Positions 43,172 through 52,956 are shown, counted from the first letter of the stretch. The stretch: 53,076 bases of DNA from Nostoc sp. 'Peltigera membranacea cyanobiont' 210A (GCF_002246015.1 NZ_NOLJ01000003.1:55941-109016); one strand, 5' to 3'. Notes: generated by a model from the sequence alone, not told the origin. Numbers and translations: made by a program.

Positions 43172-45157
43172 ATGACAACAATTACTGAATCTCTCCAAAT
43201 AGCATCGAAACATTATAGAGCCAATGATTTAACCAAAGCCGAACAACTGTACCGTCAGATTTTGGAAAAAGAGCCTAACCACCCAGAAGCTTTATATGGG
43301 TTAGGCATACTGGCACAGCAGGTCGGTCAGTTCCAAAATGCTGAACAGTTGTTGAATGAACTCCTCCAGATTCAGCCCAACTCCGTCAAGGCTTGGTTCA
43401 GTCTAGGTAATTTATATCAAGCCCAAGGTCAGTTACCAGCAGCGGTGGAAGCATATCAGCAAGCCATAGCACTAAAGACAGACTCAGCGCCACTTTATAA
43501 TAACCTTGGTTATACCTTACAACTACAAAGCAAATGGGAAGAGGCAGTTGCTTGCTATCAAAAAGCATTAGAGTTACAGCCCAACTGTATTGAAGCTGAA
43601 GTGAATTTAGGTAACGCATTGCACGCCCAAGGAAAGCTTTCTTCCCAACAACAGGCTCAATACGGGGCGTTAAACAATGAGTTAGGCAGAAATCGGCACC
43701 AAGTAAAAGATTTAAAGACTGCTGTGGCTTACTATCGAGTTGCGATCGCTTTACAGCCTGATTTGCTCGATGCTCACTATAACTTGGGAATGGCGCTTCA
43801 ACAACAAGGTGATTTTGAAGAGGCAGTAACCTCTTATCAAAAAATATTAGAACTCTATCCTCACAACGGAGAAATTTACTTCAAATTAGGCAAAATTTAC
43901 CAAGATCAAAACAAGTTACCAGAGGCAATATCTGCCTATCAGCAAGGGTTGAAGCTCACCAATCCCCACTACCTCAAAGCGTTTGTAGCTGATGCAGAAA
44001 CCGACAAACATCAGGAAGTGCCGATTACACCGGAGCTTCCTCAAGAGGAAGTAATTGTGAGAAACTATAAGTTTCCCAAGATTCCAGCCGTTGTGGCTAG
44101 TGAAAAAAAGAGGCCATTCTGGAGTGTGGTGATTCCTGCATATAAACGTACTGACTATCTTCTCGAATGTCTAGCTAGTGTTTTAGCACAATGGACTGGA
44201 GAAGAAGAAATGGAAATTCTGGTAATGGATAATGCCAGTACGCCGCCACTCTTCGATCTAGTGAATTCTATTGGCAGAGGTATAGTAAGCTACTACCGGA
44301 ATTCGCAAAATATTGGGTTAGCGGGAAACCATAATACAGGGATTACACTCAGTCGAGGGCAATGGATTCACATACTTCATGATGATGATTACGTTCTTCC
44401 TGGTTTTTATTCCCAACTCAAGGAGAGTCTAGAAGATTGTTCGGATTCTGTTGGAGCAGCTTTCACAGGTTTTGATAATATTGACGAAAAAGGGGTATTT
44501 CTTTCCCAAGGTGATATTTTTGACTGGTATGGAGAAGACAGAGGTATTATTCAAGATTGGCTGTCACAGATTGTAGTGACAAATCCGTTGAGACCCTCGG
44601 CAATAGTTGTTCGTCGGCAAACCTATGAAAGACTAGGGGGATATTGTTCTGAGTTGAGCGATCTTAACGGGTGGGAAGTTTGTAAACGGATTGCTACTTT
44701 TTATGATTGTTGGTATGAACCAAAAATTTTGGCTTGTTATCGCGTAGATACAAGTTTGTACGCTAACAAAATGTCGAATGAGCTTTTTTTGACAGGAAAT
44801 CATGCAGTATTTCTTCGCCGTGCTATCGAGATTACAGAGAGCTATCTTCCAGACGATCTTTGTACAGAGATGACAGCAAACGCCCGTAGCTATAACTTTG
44901 AATATCTTCTAGAAAACAGGGTAATCTTTCCTCTGATATCCGGTAATCTGACTGGTGCTTTGCGTATTCTCCAAGAAGCTCTAAAAATCGATTGTTCTCC
45001 TGAAGCGGTAGCCAAGTTATTTGCTTGGTTGACTAAAGATGAAGCTGCTCCCTTACGGAATGAGATTGCTACCAAGTTGCTTGCTATTTCTGAAGAAAAT
45101 ATTCCAGACAAGATTCCTGCTGAATTAAAATCCCCACAAACTGCGATCGCACTATAG
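43172..45157 (+). CDS. TPR-GT2 fusion glycosyltransferase B
   Basis: This 661-residue paralogue of the preceding protein has the same layout: TPR array at about 1-270 and GT2 domain from about 314 (FWSVVIPAYKRTDYLLECLA), with HDDDY at 403-407. The two share long identical blocks, which points to tandem duplication followed by divergence, mainly in the GT2 acceptor half (for example LSDLNGWEVCKRIATFYDCW against LTSTLDWELYKRITTFYDWW). Two similar transferases in a row may add successive sugars or act on two acceptors. Its stop is only 3 bases before the next start, so it is co-transcribed with the epimerase. Confidence 0.9.
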   Translation: MTTITESLQIASKHYRANDLTKAEQLYRQILEKEPNHPEALYGLGILAQQVGQFQNAEQLLNELLQIQPNSVKAWFSLGNLYQAQGQLPAAVEAYQQAIALKTDSAPLYNNLGYTLQLQSKWEEAVACYQKALELQPNCIEAEVNLGNALHAQGKLSSQQQAQYGALNNELGRNRHQVKDLKTAVAYYRVAIALQPDLLDAHYNLGMALQQQGDFEEAVTSYQKILELYPHNGEIYFKLGKIYQDQNKLPEAISAYQQGLKLTNPHYLKAFVADAETDKHQEVPITPELPQEEVIVRNYKFPKIPAVVASEKKRPFWSVVIPAYKRTDYLLECLASVLAQWTGEEEMEILVMDNASTPPLFDLVNSIGRGIVSYYRNSQNIGLAGNHNTGITLSRGQWIHILHDDDYVLPGFYSQLKESLEDCSDSVGAAFTGFDNIDEKGVFLSQGDIFDWYGEDRGIIQDWLSQIVVTNPLRPSAIVVRRQTYERLGGYCSELSDLNGWEVCKRIATFYDCWYEPKILACYRVDTSLYANKMSNELFLTGNHAVFLRRAIEITESYLPDDLCTEMTANARSYNFEYLLENRVIFPLISGNLTGALRILQEALKIDCSPEAVAKLFAWLTKDEAAPLRNEIATKLLAISEENIPDKIPAELKSPQTAIAL

Positions 45158-45160
45158 GAT

Positions 45161-46189
45161 ATGAAAATACTTGTAACTGGAACTGAAGGTTATATCGGCT
45201 CATTATTAGCTCCTCTGTTGATTCAAGAAGGTCATGAAGTTATTGGTTTAGATACTGGCTTTTATAAAGTAGGTTGGCTATATAACGGCACTAAAGTAAC
45301 TGCCAAAACCCTCAACAAAGACATCCGCCACATTACAACAGAAGACCTACAAGGTGTGGAAGCAGTAGTTCACATGGCAGAACTCTCTAACGACCCTTTA
45401 GGTCAGTTAGCCCCTGATATCACCTACGATATCAACCACAAAGGCTCGGTACATATAGCGAAACTGGCGAAAGCAGCTGGAATCCAACGCTTTGTCTATA
45501 CTTCGTCATGCAGTGTCTATGGTTTTGCCACTGAAGACTACGTTAGCGAAGAGTCTACCATCAATCCCCAAACAGCTTATGCCAAATGCAAAGCACTTGT
45601 CGAACAGGATGTAAAACTGCTTGCTGATGATGGCTTTTCTCCCACCTTTCTCCGAAATGCCACAGCCTATGGCGCTTCTCCAAGAATGCGCTTTGATATT
45701 GTCTTAAACAATCTAGCCGGTTGGGCATGGACAATTAAAGAAATCAAGATGAACAGCGACGGTACACCTTGGCGTCCCCTAGTGCATCTATTGGATATCT
45801 GCAAAGCAATTATCTGTACCTTAGAAGCTCCGCGTGATGTAATTCATAACCAAATTTTCAATGTCGGTGATACAAATAGCAACTATCAAGTCAAACAAAT
45901 TGCTCAAATAGTTGCAGATGTCTTTACAGATTGTGAATTGAGCTTTGGTAAACACGATCCTGATAACCGCAGCTATCGGGTTTTATTTAATAAAATTAAC
46001 CAAAACTTACCAGGATTCAAATGTGAATGGGATGCCCAACGAGGTGCCCAACAACTATATAATATTTTTCAGCAAATTGATATGGAGAGAGGAACATTTG
46101 AGTCTAGAGGCTTTACCCGCCTGAAACAACTGGAATACCTCATTCGCACTCAGCAAATCGATCGAGATTTCTTCTGGCAGACTGTTTAA
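45161..46189 (+). CDS. NAD-dependent epimerase/dehydratase (extended SDR) A
   Basis: This 342-residue nucleotide-sugar-modifying enzyme has the N-terminal Rossmann motif VTGTEGYIGSLL and the catalytic Tyr-Lys pair in AYAKCK, preceded by SSCSVYG. The fold covers the whole length expected for the family. It begins 3 bases after the previous stop and is followed after 19 bases by the C-methyltransferase gene. It could be the epimerase, dehydratase or reductase step for the deoxysugar built by the next genes. The exact sugar cannot be named. Confidence 0.88.
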   Translation: MKILVTGTEGYIGSLLAPLLIQEGHEVIGLDTGFYKVGWLYNGTKVTAKTLNKDIRHITTEDLQGVEAVVHMAELSNDPLGQLAPDITYDINHKGSVHIAKLAKAAGIQRFVYTSSCSVYGFATEDYVSEESTINPQTAYAKCKALVEQDVKLLADDGFSPTFLRNATAYGASPRMRFDIVLNNLAGWAWTIKEIKMNSDGTPWRPLVHLLDICKAIICTLEAPRDVIHNQIFNVGDTNSNYQVKQIAQIVADVFTDCELSFGKHDPDNRSYRVLFNKINQNLPGFKCEWDAQRGAQQLYNIFQQIDMERGTFESRGFTRLKQLEYLIRTQQIDRDFFWQTV

Positions 46190-46208
46190 AAATTTTATAT
46201 AATAAGTT

Positions 46209-47474
46209 ATGAATTTACTAAAGCCAACAAATAATCAGCTAATAACTGGTAATTGTCTATTCTGTGGAACAGGCTTACATCATACCTTTGTAGATTTAGG
46301 TATGTCTCCTCCCTGCGAAAGTTATCGCAGTCTCAAACAACTCAATGAAGTAGAGCCATTTTATCCTTTGCATGTCTATGTTTGTGAGGAGTGTTTTTTA
46401 GTTCAACTTCAAGAATACATTAGTCCAGAAAATATTTTTAGCGACTACGCTTATTTTTCTTCCTACTCTGATAGCTGGTTAAAACACGCCAAAAAATACG
46501 TTGATTTAGTAGTAGAACGTTTCCAATTAAACCAGGAAAGTCAGGTAATAGAAATTGCTAGTAATGATGGCTACTTGCTGCAATACTTTGTTGCCAAAAG
46601 TATCCCAGCGCTGGGAATAGAGCCAGCAGCAAATATTGCTGAAGTAGCAATTAAAAAAGGTATTCCTACAGTTGTCAAATTTTTTGGACAGAAAACAGCG
46701 CAAGAACAGGTTGCTCAGGGCAAACAGGCAGATTTATTACTCGGAAATAATGTTCTTGCTCACACCCCATATCTCAATGATTTTGTCAAAGGAATGAAAA
46801 TTATTCTCAAACCGCATGGTGTAATTACTATGGAGTTTCCCCACTTGATGCGGTTAATTGAGGAAAATCAGTTTGATACTATTTACCACGAGCATTTCTC
46901 TTATTTTTCCTTTATTACTGTAGACAAGATTTTTGCTGCTCACGGCTTGACAATTTTTGATGTAGAAGAATTAACCACTCATGGTGGTTCTTTGAGAATT
47001 TATGCCCGCCACAATGAAGACTCTTCTAAACCTATTAGTGACCAAGTATCAGAACTGAAAAATAGAGAAGAAGCGGCTGGTTTTACGCAATTAGAATACT
47101 ATTTTTCCTTTGGTGAACAAGTTAAAGAAACTAAACGCAACTTATTAGATTTTTTGATAAAAGTTAAGCGAGAGGGAAAATCGATTGTTGGTTACGGTGC
47201 TCCAGGTAAGGGAAATACTCTCTTAAACTATTGTGGTATCCGCACAGATTTTCTTGACTATACAGTAGACCGTAACCCTTACAAACAGGGTCAATTTTTA
47301 CCAGGAACTCATATTCCGATTTTTCATCCAGACAAAATTGCCGAAACAAAGCCTGACTATATACTAATTTTGCCCTGGAATCTGAAAAATGAAATTATGA
47401 TACAAATGGCTTACATTCGGGATTGGGGAGGTCAATTTATTGTCCCAATTCCTGAAGTTAATGTCTACTCTTAA
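46209..47474 (+). CDS. sugar C-methyltransferase (NovU/TylC3-like)
   Basis: This 421-residue SAM-dependent enzyme has three parts. An N-terminal zinc-binding domain carries CLFCGTGL and CEECFLVQL. The central SAM domain has VIEIASNDGYLLQYF and GIEPAANIAEVA. The C-terminal domain contains KSIVGYGAPGKGNTLLNYC, typical of the Methyltransf_13/14 family. Relatives add a methyl group to C-3 or C-5 of a keto-deoxysugar nucleotide. This implies that the operon makes a branched-chain, methylated sugar. Confidence 0.9.
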   Translation: MNLLKPTNNQLITGNCLFCGTGLHHTFVDLGMSPPCESYRSLKQLNEVEPFYPLHVYVCEECFLVQLQEYISPENIFSDYAYFSSYSDSWLKHAKKYVDLVVERFQLNQESQVIEIASNDGYLLQYFVAKSIPALGIEPAANIAEVAIKKGIPTVVKFFGQKTAQEQVAQGKQADLLLGNNVLAHTPYLNDFVKGMKIILKPHGVITMEFPHLMRLIEENQFDTIYHEHFSYFSFITVDKIFAAHGLTIFDVEELTTHGGSLRIYARHNEDSSKPISDQVSELKNREEAAGFTQLEYYFSFGEQVKETKRNLLDFLIKVKREGKSIVGYGAPGKGNTLLNYCGIRTDFLDYTVDRNPYKQGQFLPGTHIPIFHPDKIAETKPDYILILPWNLKNEIMIQMAYIRDWGGQFIVPIPEVNVYS

Positions 47475-47513
47475 GTATTTAATATTTTTACTCGTCAAAA
47501 AGGGGTAAGGGAC

Positions 47514-48311
47514 ATGAAAGTAGTTTTGTTTTGCGGTGGTTTAGGAGCCAGAATGAGAGAATATTCAGAAAGTATTCCTAAGCCAATGGTGAATATTGGT
47601 TATAGACCAATATTATGGCACGTCATGAAATACTATGCTCACTATGGGCACAAAGATTTTATCTTATGTCTTGGTTACAAGGCCGACCTCATTAAAAGCT
47701 ATTTCTTAAATTACAATGAATGGCTTTCTAATAACTTTAGCCTTTCCAACGGTAGCCAAATTCAGTTATTTAATCGGGATATTCAAGATTGGAATATCAC
47801 ATTTGTAGATACAGGGTTAACTGCCAATATTGGACAAAGATTCAAGGCAGTAGAAAAATATTTAGAAGGAGAAGAAGTATTTTTAGCTAACTACAGTGAC
47901 GGTTTGACAGACTTACATTTACCAACGTATATCAATAATTTTTATCAGCGTGATAAAATTGGTAGTTTTTTATGTGTCAGACCAAGCCAAACTTTTCACT
48001 TAGTTGACATGCAAGAGAATGGTTTGGTAAAAAATATCCAAGATGTAAAGGAATGTGATATTTGGATTAATGGAGGATATTTTATGTTTAAAAAAGAGAT
48101 TTTTAACTATATAAATTATGGCGAAGAACTGGTCATGGAGCCTTTTCAAAGATTGATTGCCAAAGAAGAACTTTTTGCATATAAATACACTGGCTTTTTC
48201 GGAGTAATGGATACATTTAAAGAGAAACAACAGTTGGATGATATGTATGCTCAAGGCAGAAGACCTTGGGAAGTTTGGGGAGATGAACAAGTACAAGTAG
48301 ACCATGTATGA
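47514..48311 (+). CDS. rfbF: glucose-1-phosphate cytidylyltransferase-like nucleotidyltransferase
   Basis: This 265-residue sugar-1-phosphate nucleotidyltransferase resembles RfbF, which makes CDP-glucose. The nucleotide-binding start is LFCGGLGARMREYSESIPKP (normally GGxGTR), followed by MVNIGYRPILWHVMKYYAHY and the metal/sugar site FLANYSDGLTD. The GARMRE variation from GTRL is notable. No CDP-glucose 4,6-dehydratase (RfbG) is recognised in the window, so the following steps are either outside it or done by one of the two epimerase-like proteins. The ATG is preceded by AAGGG. It overlaps the next gene by 4 bases. Confidence 0.85.
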   Translation: MKVVLFCGGLGARMREYSESIPKPMVNIGYRPILWHVMKYYAHYGHKDFILCLGYKADLIKSYFLNYNEWLSNNFSLSNGSQIQLFNRDIQDWNITFVDTGLTANIGQRFKAVEKYLEGEEVFLANYSDGLTDLHLPTYINNFYQRDKIGSFLCVRPSQTFHLVDMQENGLVKNIQDVKECDIWINGGYFMFKKEIFNYINYGEELVMEPFQRLIAKEELFAYKYTGFFGVMDTFKEKQQLDDMYAQGRRPWEVWGDEQVQVDHV

Positions 48312-48961
48312 TCCAACTTAGGTTGAATAAGACAGACGAATCTGAGTACAAAATTCTTTGTCTCGGCTCTCATTGCGATGATATCGAGATTGGTTGTGGA
48401 GGCACAATCTTAAAGCTGATAGAAAATTACCAACATGTTGTTATTTATTGGGTTGTCTTTAGTTCCAATGAGCAAAGAGCAGAGGAAGCAACCACAAGCG
48501 CTAGTCTTTTCTTAAAAGAAATCCCAGTCAAGAAAATTATCATTAAAAATTTTCGAGATGGCTTTTTGCCTTTTCAAGGGATAGAGGTGAAGGAATGCTT
48601 TGAACAGTTGAAGCAAGAATTTTCACCAGATATAATCTTTACTCATCATCGAGACGATCGCCATCAAGATCATCGCTTAATTTCTGACTTTACTTGGAAT
48701 ACCTTTAGAAATCATTTAATTTTAGAATATGAAATACCCAAATATGATGGTGATTTGGGTATTCCTAATTTCTTTGTCCATTTAAATGAAACACTCTGCC
48801 GCCGAAAAATTCAATATATTTTAGATGCGTTTGCTACCCAGAATAATAAGCAGTGGTTTACAGAAGAGACTTTTCGTTCAATGCTCAGAATTCGGGGGAT
48901 TGAATCAAATTCACCGAGTAAATATGCGGAAGCATTTTACTGTCGAAAAATATTTTTCTGA
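48308..48961 (+). CDS. PIG-L/LmbE-family N-deacetylase
   Basis: This 217-residue zinc-dependent deacetylase homologue has the family motif GSHCDDIEIGCGG (H22, D24, D25), where most members have HPDD, and a second histidine cluster HHRDDRHQDHRLI. These enzymes remove N-acetyl groups from aminosugars. The ATG overlaps the previous stop (ATGA, 48308-48311), so translation is coupled to the nucleotidyltransferase. This suggests that an N-acetylated sugar intermediate is made in this pathway. Confidence 0.88.
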   Translation: MIQLRLNKTDESEYKILCLGSHCDDIEIGCGGTILKLIENYQHVVIYWVVFSSNEQRAEEATTSASLFLKEIPVKKIIIKNFRDGFLPFQGIEVKECFEQLKQEFSPDIIFTHHRDDRHQDHRLISDFTWNTFRNHLILEYEIPKYDGDLGIPNFFVHLNETLCRRKIQYILDAFATQNNKQWFTEETFRSMLRIRGIESNSPSKYAEAFYCRKIFF

Positions 48962-49000
48962 AAAATTAAAATTTGAATTTAATCTCAGGTTTGTAAATTT

Positions 49001-49558
49001 ATGATATTTACTGAAACTAAAATAAAAGAAGCATTTATTGTTGATTTAGAACTGCACCGAGATATTCGGGGCTTTTTTGCTCGGAGTTTCTGTACTCAGG
49101 AATTTCAAGATCGTGGCTTAAAACCTACTATTGCCCAATGCAATTTATCTTTTAACTATAAAAAAGGAACATTGCGGGGTATGCATTATCAAATGCCTCC
49201 TTCTCAAGAAACAAAATTGGTGCGTTGTATCAGGGGGGCTATTTATGATGTAATTATCGATTTGCGTCCAGATTCTCCTAGCTATTTATCTTATATTGGT
49301 ATAGAGTTAACTGCTGAAAATCGTCTTGCTCTCTATATACCAGATAGGTGCGCTCACGGTTTTCAAACTCTGAGCGATGAGACGGAGGTGATGTATCAAA
49401 TGGGTGATTTTTATGCACCAGAATATGCTGGCGGGTATCGCTATGATGACCCAGCTTTTGGTATTGAATGGCCTCTATCTGTGACTGAAATTTCGGATAA
49501 AGATCGGGCTTGGAGTTTATTTGAATCGAAAAAAATTGTAACGACTACGGTGATGTAA
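49001..49558 (+). CDS. rfbC: dTDP-4-dehydrorhamnose 3,5-epimerase family protein
   Basis: This 185-residue cupin-fold RmlC homologue has the expected length. The catalytic H62 lies in GTLRGMHYQMPP, H120 in DRCAHGFQTL and the tyrosine Y133 in EVMYQMGDFYAPEY. It would epimerise a 4-keto-6-deoxysugar nucleotide at C-3 and/or C-5. RmlA, RmlB and RmlD are not in the window, so its substrate may not be dTDP-linked. Confidence 0.9.
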   Translation: MIFTETKIKEAFIVDLELHRDIRGFFARSFCTQEFQDRGLKPTIAQCNLSFNYKKGTLRGMHYQMPPSQETKLVRCIRGAIYDVIIDLRPDSPSYLSYIGIELTAENRLALYIPDRCAHGFQTLSDETEVMYQMGDFYAPEYAGGYRYDDPAFGIEWPLSVTEISDKDRAWSLFESKKIVTTTVM

Positions 49559-49636
49559 GACTTTTAAGATCAATTTAAAAATATATAGTTGCTGAGTAAA
49601 TATAGGATTAGGAACACACAGAGGCGCAGAGACACG

Positions 49637-49672
49637 GAAAATCAAAATTTAATTTTTCAAATTTTGATTTTC
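49637..49672. terminator. perfect 14-bp AT-rich hairpin
   Basis: GAAAATCAAAATTT (49637-49650) and its complement (49659-49672) flank an 8-base loop. It lies between rfbC and the dioxygenase gene, inside a stretch that also has the dispersed word ACACAGAGGCGCAGAGACAC. It may reduce read-through within the operon. Confidence 0.4.
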
Positions 49673-49719
49673 ATACTTAACACTGTGTTCAAACTTTGTT
49701 ACAGCAGATAAGGGGCGAA

Positions 49720-50604
49720 GTGAATACAATTTATTTTGATTCGATTTTTAGTGATGAAATCAGACGCAAGCATCTTTATAATGGACAATTGTTTGTCTTT
49801 TCTCCTTGCGCCAGTGCGATCGCTCTATGTGATTTTGCTCGTGGCATGGTTGAAGAAGCGTTTGCCCCTTTAGATCCGAGAGAAGCACAACATAGCCTGC
49901 CTGTAGAGAAATACGTTGATATTTTAGCACAACTCAAGCCAACTTTTATCCATCACCCTGAATCTAAACAACTCATTCAAGGCATCTTGAAAGAAAGTGG
50001 ATGTGACTTGAACAAAACCTATTTCGATGTACCTCGCCTGAGAACAGCAACCAGCGATCGCTATCTGACTGCTGGTATTGCTTACGCTTTCCATCCTCAT
50101 CGTGACATCTGGTATTCTGCTCCTCTGTGCCAGATCAACTGGTGGATTCCTGTCTACGATATTACCCCAGAGAATGCGATGGCATTCCATCCCCGCTACT
50201 GGAGTCAACCAGTTAAGAATAGCTCAAGAGATTATAACTACGCTCAGTGGACTAAAGAAAGTCGCAAAAATGCGGCACAGCACATTAAAACAGATACACG
50301 CAAGCAACCCCATGCGGAAGAAACTTTAGAAATGGAGCCGCAATTGCAGTTAATTACACAAGTCGGTGGCATGATTCTCTTTTCAGGGGCGCAGATGCAC
50401 TCTACTATTCCCAACACATCAGGCTATACTCGTTTCAGTATTGACTTTAGAACTGTACATTTTGATGATGTCATAGCTCAAAAGGGTGCGCCAAATATTG
50501 ATTCAGCTTGTACAGGAACTTCTTTAGGCGACTTCTTACGAGGCACTGACTTCTACCCAATTACTGATACATTGTTGTTGTCTACAACAAACAATCTCTT
50601 GTAG
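49720..50604 (+). CDS. phytanoyl-CoA dioxygenase-like Fe(II)/2-oxoglutarate oxygenase
   Basis: This 294-residue protein has the non-haem iron triad H127-x-D129 (AFHPHRDIWYS) and H227 (SGAQMHSTIPNTS), with R238 (YTRFSIDFRT) for 2-oxoglutarate. The family hydroxylates small molecules or sugars. In this operon it may oxidise a sugar or a lipid-linked intermediate. The GTG start at 49720 is preferred over a TTG at 49696 because AGGGG lies just upstream. Bases 49819-49867 recur exactly, inverted, at 53028-53076. Confidence 0.8.
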   Translation: MNTIYFDSIFSDEIRRKHLYNGQLFVFSPCASAIALCDFARGMVEEAFAPLDPREAQHSLPVEKYVDILAQLKPTFIHHPESKQLIQGILKESGCDLNKTYFDVPRLRTATSDRYLTAGIAYAFHPHRDIWYSAPLCQINWWIPVYDITPENAMAFHPRYWSQPVKNSSRDYNYAQWTKESRKNAAQHIKTDTRKQPHAEETLEMEPQLQLITQVGGMILFSGAQMHSTIPNTSGYTRFSIDFRTVHFDDVIAQKGAPNIDSACTGTSLGDFLRGTDFYPITDTLLLSTTNNLL

Positions 50605-50641
50605 AAGAACTTTTGTTTTCCATCCAGTCTGTGAGCAATAA

Positions 50642-51559
50642 ATGGTGAACTCTGTTGAAAAATTGTCTGGACAAACAATATTGATTACAGGTGCTAGCGG
50701 ATTTCTAGGATCTCATTTAGTCCGTCATTTATGCCACAATGGTGCAGAAGTACATGCTGTTTCTCGCAGTTTTCATACTTCTGATATCAGCTGCTTGCGA
50801 TGGTGGCACGGTGACATGGAAGACATTAAGTTTGTTCAAAATCTTTTCCACAGCATTAAACCTGACCTAATCTTCCATTTATCCGGTCTTGTGACAGCAG
50901 TTCCTAATCTAGAGTTCATATTGCCTACCTTTCACAGTTTACTGACTAGTACTATTAACTTATTGACGGTAGCAGCCGAAATTGGTTGTAGTCGCATTGT
51001 GTTAATAGCTTCTTTAGAGGAACCAGAACAAGATCGTCCTGAAGTAGTTCCTTCTTCTCCTTACGGTATTGCTAAATTTGCTAGTAGTACTTATGGTCGG
51101 ATGTTCCATCGACTGTATCAGACACCTGTAGTTCTTGTTAGACCTTTTATGACCTATGGGCCAGGGCAAAATGTGTCTAAGATCGTTCCTTCTGTTATTC
51201 TTTCTTTGTTGCAAGGGCAAGCTCCAAAACTTAGTAGTGGAAAGCGTCAAGTTGATTGGATTTATATCGATGACGTGATTGCAGGACTTCTCGCTGCAAC
51301 ACAAGTTCCTAATGTAGAGGGTTGTACATTCGACTTAGGTTCGGGAGAACTAGTACCCATTCATGCAGTTGTGTCCCAGCTTATTAATCTGGTCAACCCT
51401 CAAATCCAGCCACTATTTGGTGCTTTACCTGAGCGGCCGATGGAAAGAATAAGAGTAGCTGATACGGCTTATACATACGATAAACTAGGTTGGCAACCTT
51501 CAATTTCTCTAAAGAAGGGCTTGGAATTGACTGTAAATTGGTATACAAAACATCATTAA
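50642..51559 (+). CDS. NAD-dependent epimerase/dehydratase (extended SDR) B
   Basis: This is a 305-residue Rossmann-fold nucleotide-sugar enzyme. The NAD motif is ILITGASGFLGSHL, and the catalytic tyrosine/lysine pair is in SPYGIAKFAS. The usual serine segment before it reads VLIASLEEPEQ, a modification of the common SSxxVYG. It is a second, distinct SDR in the operon and could reduce or epimerise the final 4-keto sugar. It starts 37 bases after the dioxygenase gene. Confidence 0.88.
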   Translation: MVNSVEKLSGQTILITGASGFLGSHLVRHLCHNGAEVHAVSRSFHTSDISCLRWWHGDMEDIKFVQNLFHSIKPDLIFHLSGLVTAVPNLEFILPTFHSLLTSTINLLTVAAEIGCSRIVLIASLEEPEQDRPEVVPSSPYGIAKFASSTYGRMFHRLYQTPVVLVRPFMTYGPGQNVSKIVPSVILSLLQGQAPKLSSGKRQVDWIYIDDVIAGLLAATQVPNVEGCTFDLGSGELVPIHAVVSQLINLVNPQIQPLFGALPERPMERIRVADTAYTYDKLGWQPSISLKKGLELTVNWYTKHH

Positions 51560-51585
51560 CAATTCAAAATTCAAAATGACGCTTT

Positions 51586-52926
51586 ATGGTTGCAGATAGA
51601 CTTCAGAATATTAATTTAGTCGATCTAAAAAATTCTTTTAACTTAAAGAATATCAGTCTAGAAATTTACCAACTAATTTCTGATTTATATCCCATTTGCC
51701 GTAGTATTACAGGTAATGGTTTTAGAGAAACTTTAAAAATTCTCCAGCAGTATATTCCTTTGTCAGTTCATGAAGTGCCAACAGGAACAGAGGTATTTGA
51801 TTGGACAGTTCCTAATGAGTGGAATATTAAAGATGCCTATATCAAAAACTCTCAAGGTGAAAAAATTGTAGATTTTACTAATTCAAATTTGCACGTTGTT
51901 AACTATAGTATTCCTATACATCAAAAAATATCTCTTCAAGAACTTAAATCACATCTATTTACACTTGCTGATTATCCTAATTGGATTCCTTACCGAACTT
52001 CATATTACAAGGAAAGTTGGGGTTTTTGCCTGACTCACAATCAGTATTTGCAACTAAATGATCAAGAATATGAAGTATGTATCGATTCTTCTCTGCAACC
52101 AGGTTATTTGACTTATGGCGAGTATTATATTCCCGGAGACAGTACTGATGAAGTCTTGATTTCTTGCCATGCCTGTCATCCTTCACTGTGTAATGATAAT
52201 CTTTCAGGAATTGCGATCGCTACTTTTATCGCTAAATATTTAAGTCAAACTACACCAAGATATTCCTATAGATTTCTCTGGATTCCTGGAACCATTGGCT
52301 CAATTACATGGTTAGCTCTCAATGAAGCTAAAGTCAATAACATTAAACATGGCTTGGTATTAACTTGTTTAGGAGATGCAGGCAACTTTACCTACAAAAA
52401 AAGCCGCAGAGGTGACACTGAAATCGATAAAGTTGCTGCTTATGTACTCAAAAACTCAAAACAAGATCACAAAATTATAGATTTCTTCCCCTATGGCTAT
52501 GATGAGCGACAATATTGCTCACCTGGATTTAATTTAGCTGTAGGTTGCTTCATGCGATCGCCTCATGGTAGTTTTCCTGAATACCATACCTCAGCAGATG
52601 ATTTAAATTTCGTTCAACCCCAATATCTTGCCGAGTCATTCTTTCAATGTAATTCGATGTTGTATATCCTCAACAATAACGAAATCTACTACAACAAAAA
52701 TCCCAAATGTGAACCACAGTTAGGTAAAAGAGGAATATATCGGGCAGTTGGTGGTAACAAAGATAGCGGGCTAAATGAAATGGCAATCCTGTGGGTTTTA
52801 AATTTATCTGACGGTCAGCATACTCTATTAGATATTGCAGAAAAGTCGGGTATGTCATTTGATGTGATTAAATCTGCTGCCGATACATTATCAACACATG
52901 ACTTATTAACAATTAAAACCAACTAA
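51586..52926 (+). CDS. DUF4910 aminopeptidase-like protein
   Basis: This 446-residue protein belongs to the DUF4910 group, often found in surface-polysaccharide clusters. It has a peptidase M28-like centre with probable metal residues in ISCHACHPSLCNDNLSGIA and a later EYHTSADDLNFV. A winged-helix-like C-terminus follows (ILWVLNLSDGQHTLLDIAEK). No signal peptide is seen. The family's biochemical role is not established; members are suspected to act on aminoacyl or amide groups on sugars or peptides. It is probably the last gene of the operon. Confidence 0.82.
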   Translation: MVADRLQNINLVDLKNSFNLKNISLEIYQLISDLYPICRSITGNGFRETLKILQQYIPLSVHEVPTGTEVFDWTVPNEWNIKDAYIKNSQGEKIVDFTNSNLHVVNYSIPIHQKISLQELKSHLFTLADYPNWIPYRTSYYKESWGFCLTHNQYLQLNDQEYEVCIDSSLQPGYLTYGEYYIPGDSTDEVLISCHACHPSLCNDNLSGIAIATFIAKYLSQTTPRYSYRFLWIPGTIGSITWLALNEAKVNNIKHGLVLTCLGDAGNFTYKKSRRGDTEIDKVAAYVLKNSKQDHKIIDFFPYGYDERQYCSPGFNLAVGCFMRSPHGSFPEYHTSADDLNFVQPQYLAESFFQCNSMLYILNNNEIYYNKNPKCEPQLGKRGIYRAVGGNKDSGLNEMAILWVLNLSDGQHTLLDIAEKSGMSFDVIKSAADTLSTHDLLTIKTN

Positions 52927-52956
52927 GTTTGAAAAAGATTGGGAAAATAAAATTCG

